Shown one piece after another: positions 51,626 to 63,958 of a stretch of 64,000 bases of DNA (positions within the stretch are counted from its first letter, which is position 1; each line of letters opens with the position of its first letter). Source of the DNA: Adineta steineri (Eukaryota; Rotifera; Eurotatoria; Adinetida; Adinetidae). The stretch lies in contig CAJNOI010000020.1 of the NCBI GenBank assembly GCA_905250115.1, forward strand, positions 627,306-691,305, given 5' to 3'. A program made the position numbers and the translations under genes. Under the pieces are notes generated by a model. The model was not told the origin of the DNA. It did not search any database and worked only from the letters and a program-made list of their open reading frames with translations.

Positions 51626-54600
51626 GAGAAGCTCAGAGAAACTTTCAAAAACATATGAGTAATACTGAGTTAAACAGCTCTGAGGTCTCCAAAACCTATT
51701 TACTTCATCGCAGTTTCAATAAAAATTTTGCCTTGTTTACATTCATATACGCGTAAAATATTTCGATTTGTCAGGTATTATTAAGCGAGATTTCAGTCAA
51801 TTAAGATGCTTTGCCTCGCTCAGATTCAGTCAATACTCACAACTATCTATAAATAGTTGGAGATAACGTATAATGAAATCTGTGCTATATGCACTCATGA
51901 TTACAAAAACTTTCATAAACGAAAGGAATAGGTCAATTCACATTTAGTAGTGTGTAAGATAATACTTTGGCTCAAGAAGAGAGTCATGCATGGAAATCAA
52001 CTGACAAATTTTTACATAAATTATACTGATCAATCAGTTTTGGATATGACTCAAAACTTTATGTTTGAGCTACTATTCCTCTTATACTTTTCATACTTAG
52101 AATCGTGTCGAAATTTTAAAAGTTTATTCACTTGACTTTTACGATTGAAAAATTCGTTTGTCATAATTGAAGTTTATACTAGTCGACGAATCCCAAAATA
52201 TTTAGATTCGTACACATGTATAAAGATCAAGAGATTAGTTACTTTTTTGAGTTGACTCAAATCAGTATAAAACATACAAAACACTATGGAATATAGTCTG
52301 GAATACGAGATCCAGAGAAATCACATTTGAATTGAAGGAAAAGCAAGAATCTTGATCAGAGTAGAATGTAGTAGAAATATCAGATGAGACAAAATATCTA
52401 TCTCGAAGATGAGAAATGTTTGAAGTGCCAAAATTCCAGTTAACTAAGCAACTCGATTCCGTATGTCCTTTTAAGTATCTGACTTCTAGGAGGAATGCTG
52501 TATTTAGAGTAACTCTGTACATCACTGTGTGCAGAGTGACAGATATATATGACTAGAGAAGGATATTCTTTTACTACAAAACTAGTAATATAATATTATA
52601 CGACCATAGTACACTTATTTTCACTTTTTCAAACTCAAGCATTTTGACTATTGTATTGCCTATGAGCCTTTCGATACGATCCTCAGGAATTTTCTTTTTT
52701 TAGATAGTGAAACTTTTCTGATTGCACTATTAGGTTTAGAAACAGACTAGTACTGCATTTGTCAAGCTGTAAGGAAAGTTGATAGTTTCATATTAGCTAT
52801 ACGTTCGGAACATTTTCTGATGAAATACTTTTCACACTCAATACAGAGTATAGTAATGCACGCAGATGAAAATATCTGATATTTGTAAAATTATTGCAAG
52901 TGTCACTGAGAGGCAGAAAGAACAAACATACCATATAACCAACAGACAATTGTTTATATTATAAAGTCATTCTTGGTTGAGTTGATTTCTATCGTTCATT
53001 ATCGTGCTTCTAATATGACTTTAGTGTTGCAGTGCAGAACTTCTGAAATATCTTTCTGTTTAATGACACCCGCCCCTGTGGCCTCTGCAGCTGGTGGTAT
53101 TCCTCAAATTGTTTCACGACAAAATGATTGAACATATTATTTTCGTTAGATTATGAATTGTGTTGCTCATCTAACATGTCATAAATATAGTCGATCGCAA
53201 TATAAACCCATGGATAAAGATACTTTTCTATTGGTAATATCAAAATCAAATGATTGGAAATGTCCATTTTCCTCTGGCCAGAATTTTAGTTTGCATACTA
53301 TATGTTACTCTTGTAGATTCCCATAACCATCAATTAAGAACAGTAACAACAAAAATGAATGCGTTGTTTGAAAAGAAAAAAAGATCTATTTATTCATTCA
53401 TAACCGCGTGTAGTCACTTAACTGTATATCTTTAGTATGGCACTCAAATCGATCAATATTGTATCTATCATTAGTTTTTTACTTCACATCAAATTATTCA
53501 ATTTTATAATGTTCATTGATTAATTTTATGCTTCTTTTATTAGCTTAAATGAAAGTTTCCGAGCAGAAACTACTTTATCGAGTTCATATGACATTTCAAA
53601 ATGGATAAAGGAATATCATTTTCTATTTTTAATCGATGTTGATCGACTTCAACAAATATTTTGGCAGCCTCTTACTCTTAATAAATTAACATCTAATGAA
53701 TAAACTCAAGATAAGAATTAATTAAATAATAACGATGATAATTATAATATTACTTTCACGTTCATTAAAAAAAACTCGCGAAGGTATGATATTATCCACA
53801 TATAACATATTCAACTATTTATGAGCATCTCGAATAACTGATAAAAAAAATTGATCAGCTTGAACAATTAAAAATGAAATTTGAATTAGATAAGAAATGT
53901 ATTATTTAAATGAGGAAGTCATGAGATTTTAAAATCTTTTAAACGCTATCATTGCTCATTTACTCTTGCTTTATCTGAATAAATACAAAACAAAAAAAAG
54001 AGAAAGAAAAGTGTCATTAGTAAATTATATGACAATACGCTTATATAAATTTCTTTTATGTGAAAGAATATATTTATACAATGATATTATTGAATATTGT
54101 CTTCAAATATAAATAGAATCGGTATATCTGACTAGGTTTTAAAAGAAACAGACGGCCAATATAGTCTGTCAAAGTTTTATTCTTCCATCAAAGAGTATTA
54201 ATTTTCAAAAACGAAAGAATATGATTTTATAATCCAAGAAGTAGAAAACTCTGATTTTCATATATTGTGTATTCGAAAACACGATTGATTAAATAAGTTT
54301 GCTTATGATTGTCATTTTACTTGAAAGATGCGTAGGATTTCTTCTTTGATACTGATAGAATAACAGAAGTAAACCAATCATTTCGTAAAAGATTAGCTAT
54401 ATTTCTTATAGATTGTAGAGAATGTTTATTTTTTTAATTCTTCAATGTCTAAACTCCGCTGTCTTTCAAAACGAAAAGTTAAAAAATGATAACTTTTTGT
54501 CATAGATGATATTAGTTTCATAAAAAAAGAAATAAAATTTCATAATTCGAAACTGTATCTTTATGTTATTATTTCCGTTTCTCAATGAGAAGTAATTGTG

Positions 54601-54638
54601 AGTGCGAAATCTATAGTATCTAACATATCTAGAGATAA
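51626..54638. other. region between duplication copies, no gene recognised
   Basis: AT-rich, no intact gene seen. A GC-rich islet at about 53066-53105 can be read on the plus strand as PAPVASAAGGIPQIVSR, which faintly resembles a GT1 glycosyltransferase motif, but it is only 22 codons long. Fragments near 53640-53700 read as short open stretches without recognised homology. Confidence 0.5.
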
Positions 54639-54711
54639 TACCCGCACCCACGCCCACACCCTCAACCTCACCCACACCCACACCCACATTCACACCTACA
54701 CCCACACCCTT
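54639..54711. repeat. CCCACA-rich, telomere-like tract
   Basis: About 73 bp made of CACCCA/ACACCC hexamers with variants (ACCCGC, CCTCAACC, CATTCACACC). The complementary strand reads TGTGGG-like repeats, the telomere unit reported for the bdelloid Adineta vaga. It directly abuts the left boundary of duplication copy 2. Confidence 0.8.
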
Positions 54712-57700
54712 TTATCTCATCCTTAAAAATGTTGACTTGCCTAAATATTAAAAGCACATTCTATAAGTTGTTCTCTTTATTTTTGGAATAGCATACAATA
54801 AATATCATAATATTCAGTTTATCAAACGATCGCACTACAGCACCGAGTCTTCATCTGTCGCAGCCTACTTGCAGTAGCAGATATCACCACCACGATGATC
54901 AGTAGCAGGATCAGGATTACCACGAGTAGCATAAGAACGATTACGAATATGAGGATCACGATAACCATAATTGCAAGTGGCACCATCACGACGTGCATAA
55001 CCTGGTTCCTTGTTATCGCTACGATACCAATCAGAACATTTACCACATTTTGTACAAGCTAGACCGCCACAACGCAGTTTCTTTTGAGAAAGTGATTTAC
55101 TTGCTTGCGCACTTTCTAAATGAAAATATGTGTTATTTATTAAAACTTAACAAGCATAATAAGACTGCTCACTGCTCTACTCAGAAACAGCATATTTTAT
55201 GTATATATTCGTTTACAACTGGGTAACTGTGTTAGTGTGAAGATGAGATTGAAGTATACGATTTTAGCTACTAGAAATGGAAAATCACTAAAGTCGTTGA
55301 AGAGCTGTCATCAGCCGTTCTACTAGTGGGACAAAAAGATTTCATGCTCTTTTTTGTTCGAATGGATTTTTTAATCAATAACAAAGGACTTCTGAAGATT
55401 ATGTAGAACAATAAATATTGTTTCATCGTGCAATTAATAGTTGATGATATTCAGTAAATCAAGTAAAATTTCTAGCAATCAAATGTTCACTTGTTTAACA
55501 TCAACTCGAACCTTACTGTGGCTCATCTCTCGTTACTCTAAACAATCTCTACTATCTATGGCTTTGGTTTATTTCTGTTAGGAGGACAAGTTAACACAAT
55601 CGACCACTAAGATCAGAGAAATAGTGTTATATAGTTGGTATAAAAACACAATAATTTATAAAATACTTAAATAGAGAAGTAAAAAATAAACAACATTGAA
55701 TTGAGTAGTGAAGTCGGAACGACGAAAAATATATCAATAGATAGTCCGTCCACTTATAATTCTAATAGTAGATATTATCGATTTATATGTCGAAAACATT
55801 TTGATAAGAATGAAAGTACTCGATCTAGACTTTATTCGTTATTTGGATGAGCCATAGATTTAGCAATATATAGTATATATACTGCGCAACTTATTCTTGT
55901 TCTGTTTCGTGCAGTATGCAAAACGATTATTGAAGAGAAATAAATGTTAGACATGTATATTATTCTTAATCATTTTCTGATTTATATTCCAGATGATCAA
56001 ATAAAGCCTCTTGTCAATTTTATTATCACCTCACGAACTATGACCTATATTCTCTGTATCTCGAGCCAATGTTTTTTGGAAAATATTATACTTAAAATTT
56101 ATTCAAATTGGACGTCAGTAACATACCTTTTATTTTCGTTGATGCTTGTTGAACTTCAACTTCGGCAGCTTTTTCTTGTACATAGATTATACGATTCCAC
56201 TGTATTCTTTCACTTTCTTCTTTATTAAGTTCAATTATAGTTCCTTGGGAAAGCTGAGTCACGTATACATTAAACTGATGAATCTTTTGTTTAAGTCTTG
56301 CTAGATTATGTTCAGCATAATCCTCAGTTTCTTTCAAATGTGTTAATTCTTCAGAGAAGCTTCTGAATTCATTTGTAGTTTTCGTAGCTTTTGAATTGAT
56401 CAACTGCTTAGCCTGCTGACGCACCTGTTCAGCTGTTTGTTGCACTCTTTCAACTATAATCTTCTCCCATGCATTGATTTTTTCAATAAGTAGATCGTTT
56501 GCGTTGTTTTCTTTTGTTGGTTTGTTGAGTTCCTCTTGTAGTTTATTACGCTCTTCAACAAGTTCTTCCATCTTAGTAAATAATATTTCACGATGCCCTT
56601 TGAAATCCTTTGTGCAGAAGTAACTATCGCAACCTACGCAATGCATAATTCCTGTTGGCTTTTGACAAGTAGAACATTGATTTGATTTTGCCATTTCTAT
56701 GAGTACATTACAACAGAATATCATATATGAATATTGACCAAAGGAAAGAATCTGCTTACCTAATGTATTATAATAGTGAAAAGAATGTGGTCGATATCGA
56801 TGTTTTGAAATATATACGAAATAAAAGATTATAGATCTGAAATTGTCGGAATAAAGATAGAATATATGTTTTTATTTTTCACCAATATTAATAGTAGAAA
56901 TTTTTTTAAATAATATCATTAGAAAACATATATCTTGTATTTAAAAATAATATCGCAGTAACATTGTTTAACATCGCGCAATGATAAAAAAAACTCCGGA
57001 AAGATAAAAGAAAATTTATCTTATAAGTCTAGGTTTGTTCGACAAGAAGAAATACTAGACTAAGTCCAACTAGTATTTTTTTTGAGTAAATCAATAATAC
57101 TTACTTCTCTTCAAAAATAATTGTTACAGCAGATATTCTTTAACCTTAACTATTTGGATAATGTTTTGTAATTTTGTTTTTTCACTTTCATGTGAGAAAA
57201 GAAAGGAAAACTGAGTTTATATCTCTTTTACTATCAAGTAAGCAAAAGAAAAAACCAACATAAATTCATATTACCTTTAATAACCCTTATCAAAGAACAG
57301 AGGCATGTACGTCATTCTTTTTTTAGATAAAGCAATGGAAACGAAAGATATTTTTTTAAATGATGTTGAGATAACGAGTAGAAATGAAAAACATTGTATT
57401 ACAATGTTGCAACATTGAGTCATGTAAAGTGACTAACTCATAGAGAATTTTTAACTAACTTCACGATGATTAATATGTCGTCAAGACAAATAAAAACAAA
57501 GTTACGTAATTTAAAATTTGATAGTCGAAGATGATGAACTACCTACATACAGAGTTTTAATGATAGTTATCCTTGAAAAATAAAAGCGATTGAATAATTT
57601 ACAGTGTCTAGGAGTCTACTGTTCTTAGCAAATGTAAACTAGACAAGAAACAAACTGAAACGTTGCGCCACTTAGATTTTTCCGTATTAGTCATCAACCT

Positions 57701-57875
57701 TTATCAATAATTTCCGAAACTGATTTTATTTTTTCATAGATTAGACAAACAAGATTTCTCATGTGTTTTGTCTGCTGATACTAACTAAAACCAAATTACT
57801 TAAAGATTATGGCATTTACATTTTAGCAACATGTAGGTCTTGCAAAGGTTCTTTATCTTTGTTTTTTTACTTGAC
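54711..57875. repeat. segmental duplication, copy 2
   Basis: Parallels 46150-46320 of copy 1 at its left end (TTTTATCTC ... ATGTTGA), then jumps directly to sequence matching 48690-51625. It therefore lacks the 94-bp array and its flanks. The right edge is near CTTGCAAAGG at 57850-57875, opposite 51600-51625. A further short CCCACATCCACAC motif follows at 57912. Confidence 0.87.
54865..56694 (-). CDS. B-box-like zinc finger, coiled-coil, Cys-rich C-terminal protein (intact copy 2)
   Basis: Exons 56127-56694 and 54865-55115 join in phase (G plus AA gives Glu) for 272 residues. The N-terminus MAKSNQCSTCQKPTG has paired Cys, then HCVGC, YFCTKDF and GHRE, a B-box-like metal-binding fold. A coiled coil follows (EERNKLQEELN, EQVRQQAKQL, HNLARLKQKIH). 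The second exon encodes LRCGGLACTKCGKCSDWYR, then a Tyr/Arg/Asn/Asp-rich stretch with DGATCNYGYR, ending GGDICYCK. Seven Cys in this tail suggest a second metal-binding or disulfide module. B-box/coil proteins are a large bdelloid family, some with NHL repeats; the function of this form is unknown. The 62-bp 5' UTR intron before MAK is the same as in copy 1. Confidence 0.82.
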
Positions 57876-58116
57876 GATGTGAGTATTGAATTATCTCTGA
57901 CACCGAGATCCATACCCACATCCACACTGTCTGAAAAAGGTGTGTATAACAGATAAAACAAAATAATCTCTCTTGTAATTAATATAAAGTCGATCTATAG
58001 TTTTATTTGATAGGAAGTAATAGCAATATTTGTCAAAGACAATTCATTAATCAAGCAAAAAAGAAAACAATACAATAGATTAGCATAATTGAAAGTCAAT
58101 TATTAATAGAAAATCT

Positions 58117-60257
58117 CTAAGAAATTCTATTTGTTGGTAATCGATCTTCAGCAATCTAAAGAATATAATATAAATACAAAAATTTAGTATAATATATAAT
58201 TACAGTAACTAACATGAAATACAACAGCCATGCCTCGATCAAGATGTGGTTCTGTGTGACAATGAAAGAGCCAAACACCCGGATTTTGTGCACGAAAACG
58301 TATTCTCATATACCTAAATATTTATATTTACTTATGTGTTTATATGTTAAAATTCAAAAAAAAATCTTTACCCTCCTTTAGGTAATTGTATTGTATCTTT
58401 GACTAGACGCATATTGTTTGTTATGCATGCTGCATTGGTTTGATTGCATATACAAACAGCATGTTCATTACATTGCACATTAGGATTATTCGCAATGAAT
58501 TCTCCAATAGAAGTATTCAATTGAGCAAGACCTTGTTCAACAATATGAAAATAAGAACCATGTAAATGGAGTGGATGTTGATCATCATCATGATTAACAA
58601 GAAGTAATTCAATCGTATCATTATACTGAGCGACAATATTATGATAACATTTTTCACCTGATTCTGTATGTAACAATCGATTAGAGCAAGGAAGTAGTTC
58701 TCGAGCTAGTCGAGGATTGTTAAGAATGTGTTCTGTCATCGATGGATATTTCATACCAATATAATTGAATGATTCAAAACTAGATTGATCATGTTCAGCC
58801 ATGGTCAATGATAATGTTTTTTTAATAGTCATAGGAGTCTTCTCATCGATTAGATTATAATCAATATAGTCTTCATGTGTAGTAATGTTTAATGGTGTCA
58901 AACAAATGAAAGGATTTCCTTGATTTGATTCATTTGGACCATACTGACTAAAAGGACAATTCAAAATACGACATGGTTGAAGTTCAGTACAGTGTTGTGG
59001 TTCAGTTGTTGGTATTTCATTCGTTGGTGCATATTGTAGTATCGCAAGACCATGCCATCTTGGATTATCATGTTTATCCATTGTATCAACACGAATCCAA
59101 TAATTTATTTTGTTGTTTATTGTTGTTAAATTGTCAATTATAACATCATATCTTTCACCAAGACCGATGATCAATTGATCTACAATCATTGGTTGTGCAA
59201 ATGGTATACCATAAGAAGCGATAACCTTCAATGGATGTTTATCGATAGAAAATTTCAAGGAGAATACACTTCCACCATTAATTAAACGAAGACGATATGT
59301 AGAAGTGTTTTGTTGAGAAGTCATTTTTAGACACTCAAATGGTGTCGTACTAAAACCTTTTGTTTCCTTTCGTGGATCAATATATCGACCGCGACCATTA
59401 ATTAGAATTGAAGTAACAAAAGCTTCAGCAGCTCTTGAACCATCGACAGCTTCAAAAAAATCGATTGTACCTGATTGTGTCAATGATTCAAGATCATTCG
59501 GATAAAATTGACCACTTTCAATGAGTAAATGATGTTGTTCACTAGTATAAAAATGTTGCCAATCATTTAGAAGAAGAACAAATTCACCTTGTTCTTCTCT
59601 ATCATCTATTGGCATTGGATGGACAATGAAACCACCCATAAGACCCATTGCTGTTTGTGATTGTACATGAGAATGATACCAAAAAGTACCTGCATCGGTT
59701 GCAATAAATTTATGTAGAAAACTTGAACCGGGTAAAATCGATAATTGTGTTAATCGACCAATGCCATCACTTTCTGGTGTATTCACTTGTCGTATCCCAT
59801 GAAAATGAACACTTAATGACTCTGTTGGAAAGTCATTGAAAATCCGTACATAGACTATTTGGTTTTGATAAACGTGTAAAACAGGACCAGGGAAAGAGTT
59901 ATTAAAAACATAAACCTAAAGAAAGATATCGACTTATAGCATATTTCAATAAAAAATAGATATGCGAGAAATACGCACCAGTTTTGGGTAACCATCACCT
60001 GTGAGAACATCTTCCATCGAGAATGTCTCGTTAGGATTATTATAACGATGCAATGTACCATCGTCTGTAGCGACAACACGAAACTGATTTTTATAGAACA
60101 TAGTCATAGTTGCAGTAGCATGCAGCTCAAAAGAACATGATGGCATTGATGCTGTACATAAATCAGTACCTTTAAACGAATCAAATGATTCCAAGGCATA
60201 GATTTGTTTTTGAACAAATAGTAATAGAATTACAATGATATACATTGAGCTACCCAT
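58117..60257 (-). CDS. secreted multicopper oxidase (laccase-like)
   Basis: Copper-dependent oxidase of phenols or metals acting outside the cell. Exons 59979-60257, 58372-59915, 58214-58313 and 58117-58155 join in phase, 653 residues. Signal peptide [16 protein letters not shown]. All four copper-ligand blocks are present: [26 protein letters not shown] and [13 protein letters not shown]. The trinuclear and type 1 sites therefore look complete, with Met after the last block as axial-ligand candidate. Cys-rich insertions ([23 protein letters not shown]) lie between domains 2 and 3 and inside domain 3. ATG 60257 is chosen because the signal peptide follows; an in-frame Met upstream (about 60299) is possible. 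It lies between two duplication copies but is not itself duplicated in the window. Substrate unknown. Confidence 0.93.
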
Positions 60258-61499
60258 TGAAATATAGTGCAAAATTGATATATTATTCGTTATAAAAATG
60301 TTTGACACGACATAGAATGTCTTTTTATGTACATATGTAATTTATTGTTTCAAAAGATTAACAAATGATTTAACAGTGACATTTAATCTATAGTTTAGGC
60401 TTAATACGGAAGATCGAAAGAAAAGAAAAACAAAAGCCATAGTTTAACATCGTATAACAATACACCCATAACAAATATTTTCTGTCTCTATGACTCGAAT
60501 TATGTGTTGCAGAGTTTGTTTCTTCTATAAAGAACGAGATTAAAATAAAGATAAATATGCTTTATTATACAGTCATCAAAATAATTATGATTTTTTACTG
60601 CTGGGAGTAATCTGTACACTTCTTTTTTGTTTATTATCATATAGGAAAAAACATATTATTGATGATATTCAAATCTTTGTTAAGTGCAGAGTCATATTGT
60701 ACAAATGATATTCACTTCATACAGTGCTAGATGAAGATATTTTCTGATTAAGTTGTTAAAAACGTTTGCAATTATTTTGTTTCGAAACATTGTGATCAAT
60801 GAATATTTTCGAAGATAAGATCGGCAGTCTTTCCATGCAACAGCTACGAAGTACCAAGCTGTATATCAATAACAAATGTTATTTTGGTAAATGTAATTGA
60901 GAACTCAAGAATTGCTGCATTTCTTTGTTGTGACAAATATAAAAGTCTAACATATGATCGATAAATATCATATTCTTATCTGTTCTAGAATTCATCAACT
61001 ATTCTTATTTTATTAGTTTTTGAACACTTTTCATCGTTTCATCTAACAACACTAAAGTCACACGACTTCTATTATACATATCCCTATCGATTTGAAAGCT
61101 ATTGCATCACTACAGAAACGGTAACTACAGACTGACGATTTGAGTTTCTTTCCCGAACCTATGCTGATGAAAAAAAGTTTATAAATACTTACTTGACATC
61201 AATGGTCATACGCTATGCTTTTGCGTTTTGTAAGTAATGCGAATTATTACAATGAAATGTTATTAATAAGCTAATTTTTATCTCTTCCTTACAAATGTTG
61301 ACTGGTCTAAATATTACAACCTCTCTCTATAAATTGTCGTCTTTATTTTTAGAATAGCACACAATAAATATGATAATATTCCGTTTATCAAATGATCGCA
61401 CTAGAGGCCCGAGTCTTCATCTACCATAGCCTAATTACACTTGCAGACAGCATCCTCTACATCTGTTTATCTCTGTTGGAAGAAAAGAATATTTGTTAC

Positions 61500-62500
61500 C
61501 TAAATAGTCGACAATCTCATCACCAATGAATACTTTTCAGGAGAGTTCTATTCATTTGCTTTGCTAATGATAAAGTTAAGCGCATTACTTAGTCAAATAA
61601 CCCACAAATCACATGACAAATCAATACTTTTTAGGAGAGTTCTGTTCATTAGTTTTGCTAATGATAAAGCTAAGCGCATTACTTCGTCAACTAATCCACA
61701 AATCACATGATAAATGAATATTTTACATTAGGGTTCTGTTCATTTGTTTTGCTGATGATAAAGTGAAGAATCTTAGTTAGTTAAATAATCCATAAATCAC
61801 ATGACAAATAATTACTTTTCAATATAGTTTTGTTCATTTATTTTGCTGATGGCAAAGTGAAGACAACTAGTTAGTCAAATAACTCGCAAACTACATGATA
61901 CATGATTACTTTTCATGATAGTTCTGTTCATTTATTTCGTTGATGATAAAGTGAAGAGAATTAGCTAGCCAAATAATATAAATATCACATGACAAGTGAA
62001 TATTTCACAGTAGAGTTCTGTTCATTTGTTTTGCTGATGATAAAGTGAAGAGAACTAATTAGTCAAATAATTCACTAATCACATGACAAATGAATACTTT
62101 CCAGTAGAGTTTTGTTGATTTGTTTCGCTGATGGTAAAGTCAAGAATGTTAGTTGGACAAATAATCCACAAATTGCATGAGCAACGAATACTTTCCACCA
62201 TAGTTCTGTTCACTTGTTTTGCTGATGACAAAGTGAAGGAAATTAGTTAGTCAAATAATCCATAAATCACATGACAAGTGAATATTTCACAGTAGAGTTC
62301 TTTTCATTTGTTTAGTTGATGATTAACTGAAGACAATCAGTTAGTCAAATAATCCACAAATCACATGGCAAATGAACAATTTTCACTATCGTTCTGTTCA
62401 TATGTCTTGTTGATTATAAGGCGAAGAACATCAATTAGGTAAATAGTTCATAACTCACATGAAAAATAAATACTGTTTATAAGAGTTCTGTTCAGTTGCT
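61500..62500. repeat. tandem array, about 11 units of about 94 bp (copy 3)
   Basis: Same unit as the copy 1 array: anchor AAATGAATACTTTTC at about 61529, then every 93-95 bp to about 62470, with TTCTGTTCATTTGTTTTGC and GATGATAAAGTGAAG in most units. One unit fewer than copy 1 by my count. Confidence 0.9.
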
Positions 62501-63649
62501 TTATTCATTTCAAACACAGAACAGCAGCATAGTCAGTTAATAAAAGTACAAATACTAAATGAACGCTTCGAACGACAAGTGGCATGCTCTTGACCACTAA
62601 TCTACTGAACTTCTTCCTGTTAATGATCTGTTGCTACGATCATGTATGATCACACAGAAAATAAACAATTTTCACCATAGTTATATTCAATAATTCTTCT
62701 ATCTCTAAAGTAATAATCGTAGTATGACAACCAATAGAAATTATAGAACAAATGAATACCTTATACTATTACATTGCATACTTACCTTTTTCTATTTGAA
62801 TATATAATTTCGATATGTACTGCAAGTTCAAAATGATATGAATCATGAATGAATTTAACGATAATTCTATTCAGTTTCGTCATTTATTTTAATTGTAATA
62901 ATATAAAATGCATCAAGTCATATTCGATTGCGCATTAGATGAATAATCATAACGTAAGCTTTGTTATTAATTTATGTTTCCTTGAATGAAAGGCAATCAA
63001 CAGTTTATATTAGCGAATATGACAGAACAGATGAATAGGAAGTACATCACCATTTTGTTTTTAATTTTTATTCTTTTGCATTGAAACCTAGGATCTGATA
63101 TAATATACAAACCGTATGACAAATGAACACACATAACTCCACGTACAATTCTGTTCTTATATTCTCGTCTCTTAAATGACTTATTGCATGTTAGTTAATC
63201 GATTACAAGCTGATGATGAGATAAATGTATATTCTTGATCATAGTCACGATTACAACCAACTATCTTACTTATTTTACAACGAAAATTGCAAATACACTC
63301 AGTACTCCAGTGCGGTATAAATAATGAATATTTTTAACAATAAACTTGTTCATCATTATGTTGTTATTTTGAAACATATTTGTAGTCGATATATCAATAA
63401 AAATAGTATGAAGTTGATGAATAATTACTTTCCAATAGACATATGCATCTATCTTACTCATAGAAGTCGTAAAAATTCTATTTTCACTATTCGTAGAAGG
63501 CGACATATTAAATAAATATCGCAGATCAACAGATTGTTCATATATTTAGTTACCTTAAATCAGAAATGCCAATTTGATGCACTATATCAAATATTACATC
63601 TGACATAAATAATGATAAGAACATTTACCACGGCTTTGTACAACTAATA

Positions 63650-63958
63650 CTTTCTATTTTGTATCAGCAACATAAAATAAAATGTATAACTGGAAGTTTG
63701 ATGTAATATGAATGATCTGTACATCGTGCACAAGCTCGACCTTCAACATTATATTCATTTATTTACTTCATTACAAACAAAATATAACACAATGATATCT
63801 CGAAATAAGATGGCGTATAGAATGAATGATAATAACAAGCATTTCAATCATTTATTCATTTATGCATCAATACAGCTATGAATACAGTAAATTCATCGCA
63901 GATCAGTTGTCTAATAAATAATTCTTAAAAAGTTTATTTTGAGGAAGTGGTTTAGTTG
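63650..63958 (-). pseudogene. decaying Cys-rich exon of B-box gene, copy 3
   Basis: The stretch next to the acceptor at about 63958 reads ESPQATKPLPQNK, equivalent to the second exon of copies 1 and 2, then loses the Cys-rich motif. A separated remnant (EGRACARC) lies near 63730. Both neighbouring donor sites seen in copy 1 are mutated. The first exon is outside the window, so whether the gene is still expressed cannot be judged. Confidence 0.55.

Noticed and set aside
54466-54705. Open stretch with a Gly-Val repeat (GVGVNVGVGVG)
   Set aside because: Pure translation of the CCCACA tract; no coding evidence.
54822-55046. Hydrophobic minus-strand open stretch (VILIFVIVLMLLVV)
   Set aside because: It is another frame of the Cys-rich exon of the B-box gene, which joins in phase to the upstream exon.
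46378-62500. CRISPR array
   Set aside because: The repeats are about 94-bp direct tandem units without unique spacers, in a eukaryotic genome.
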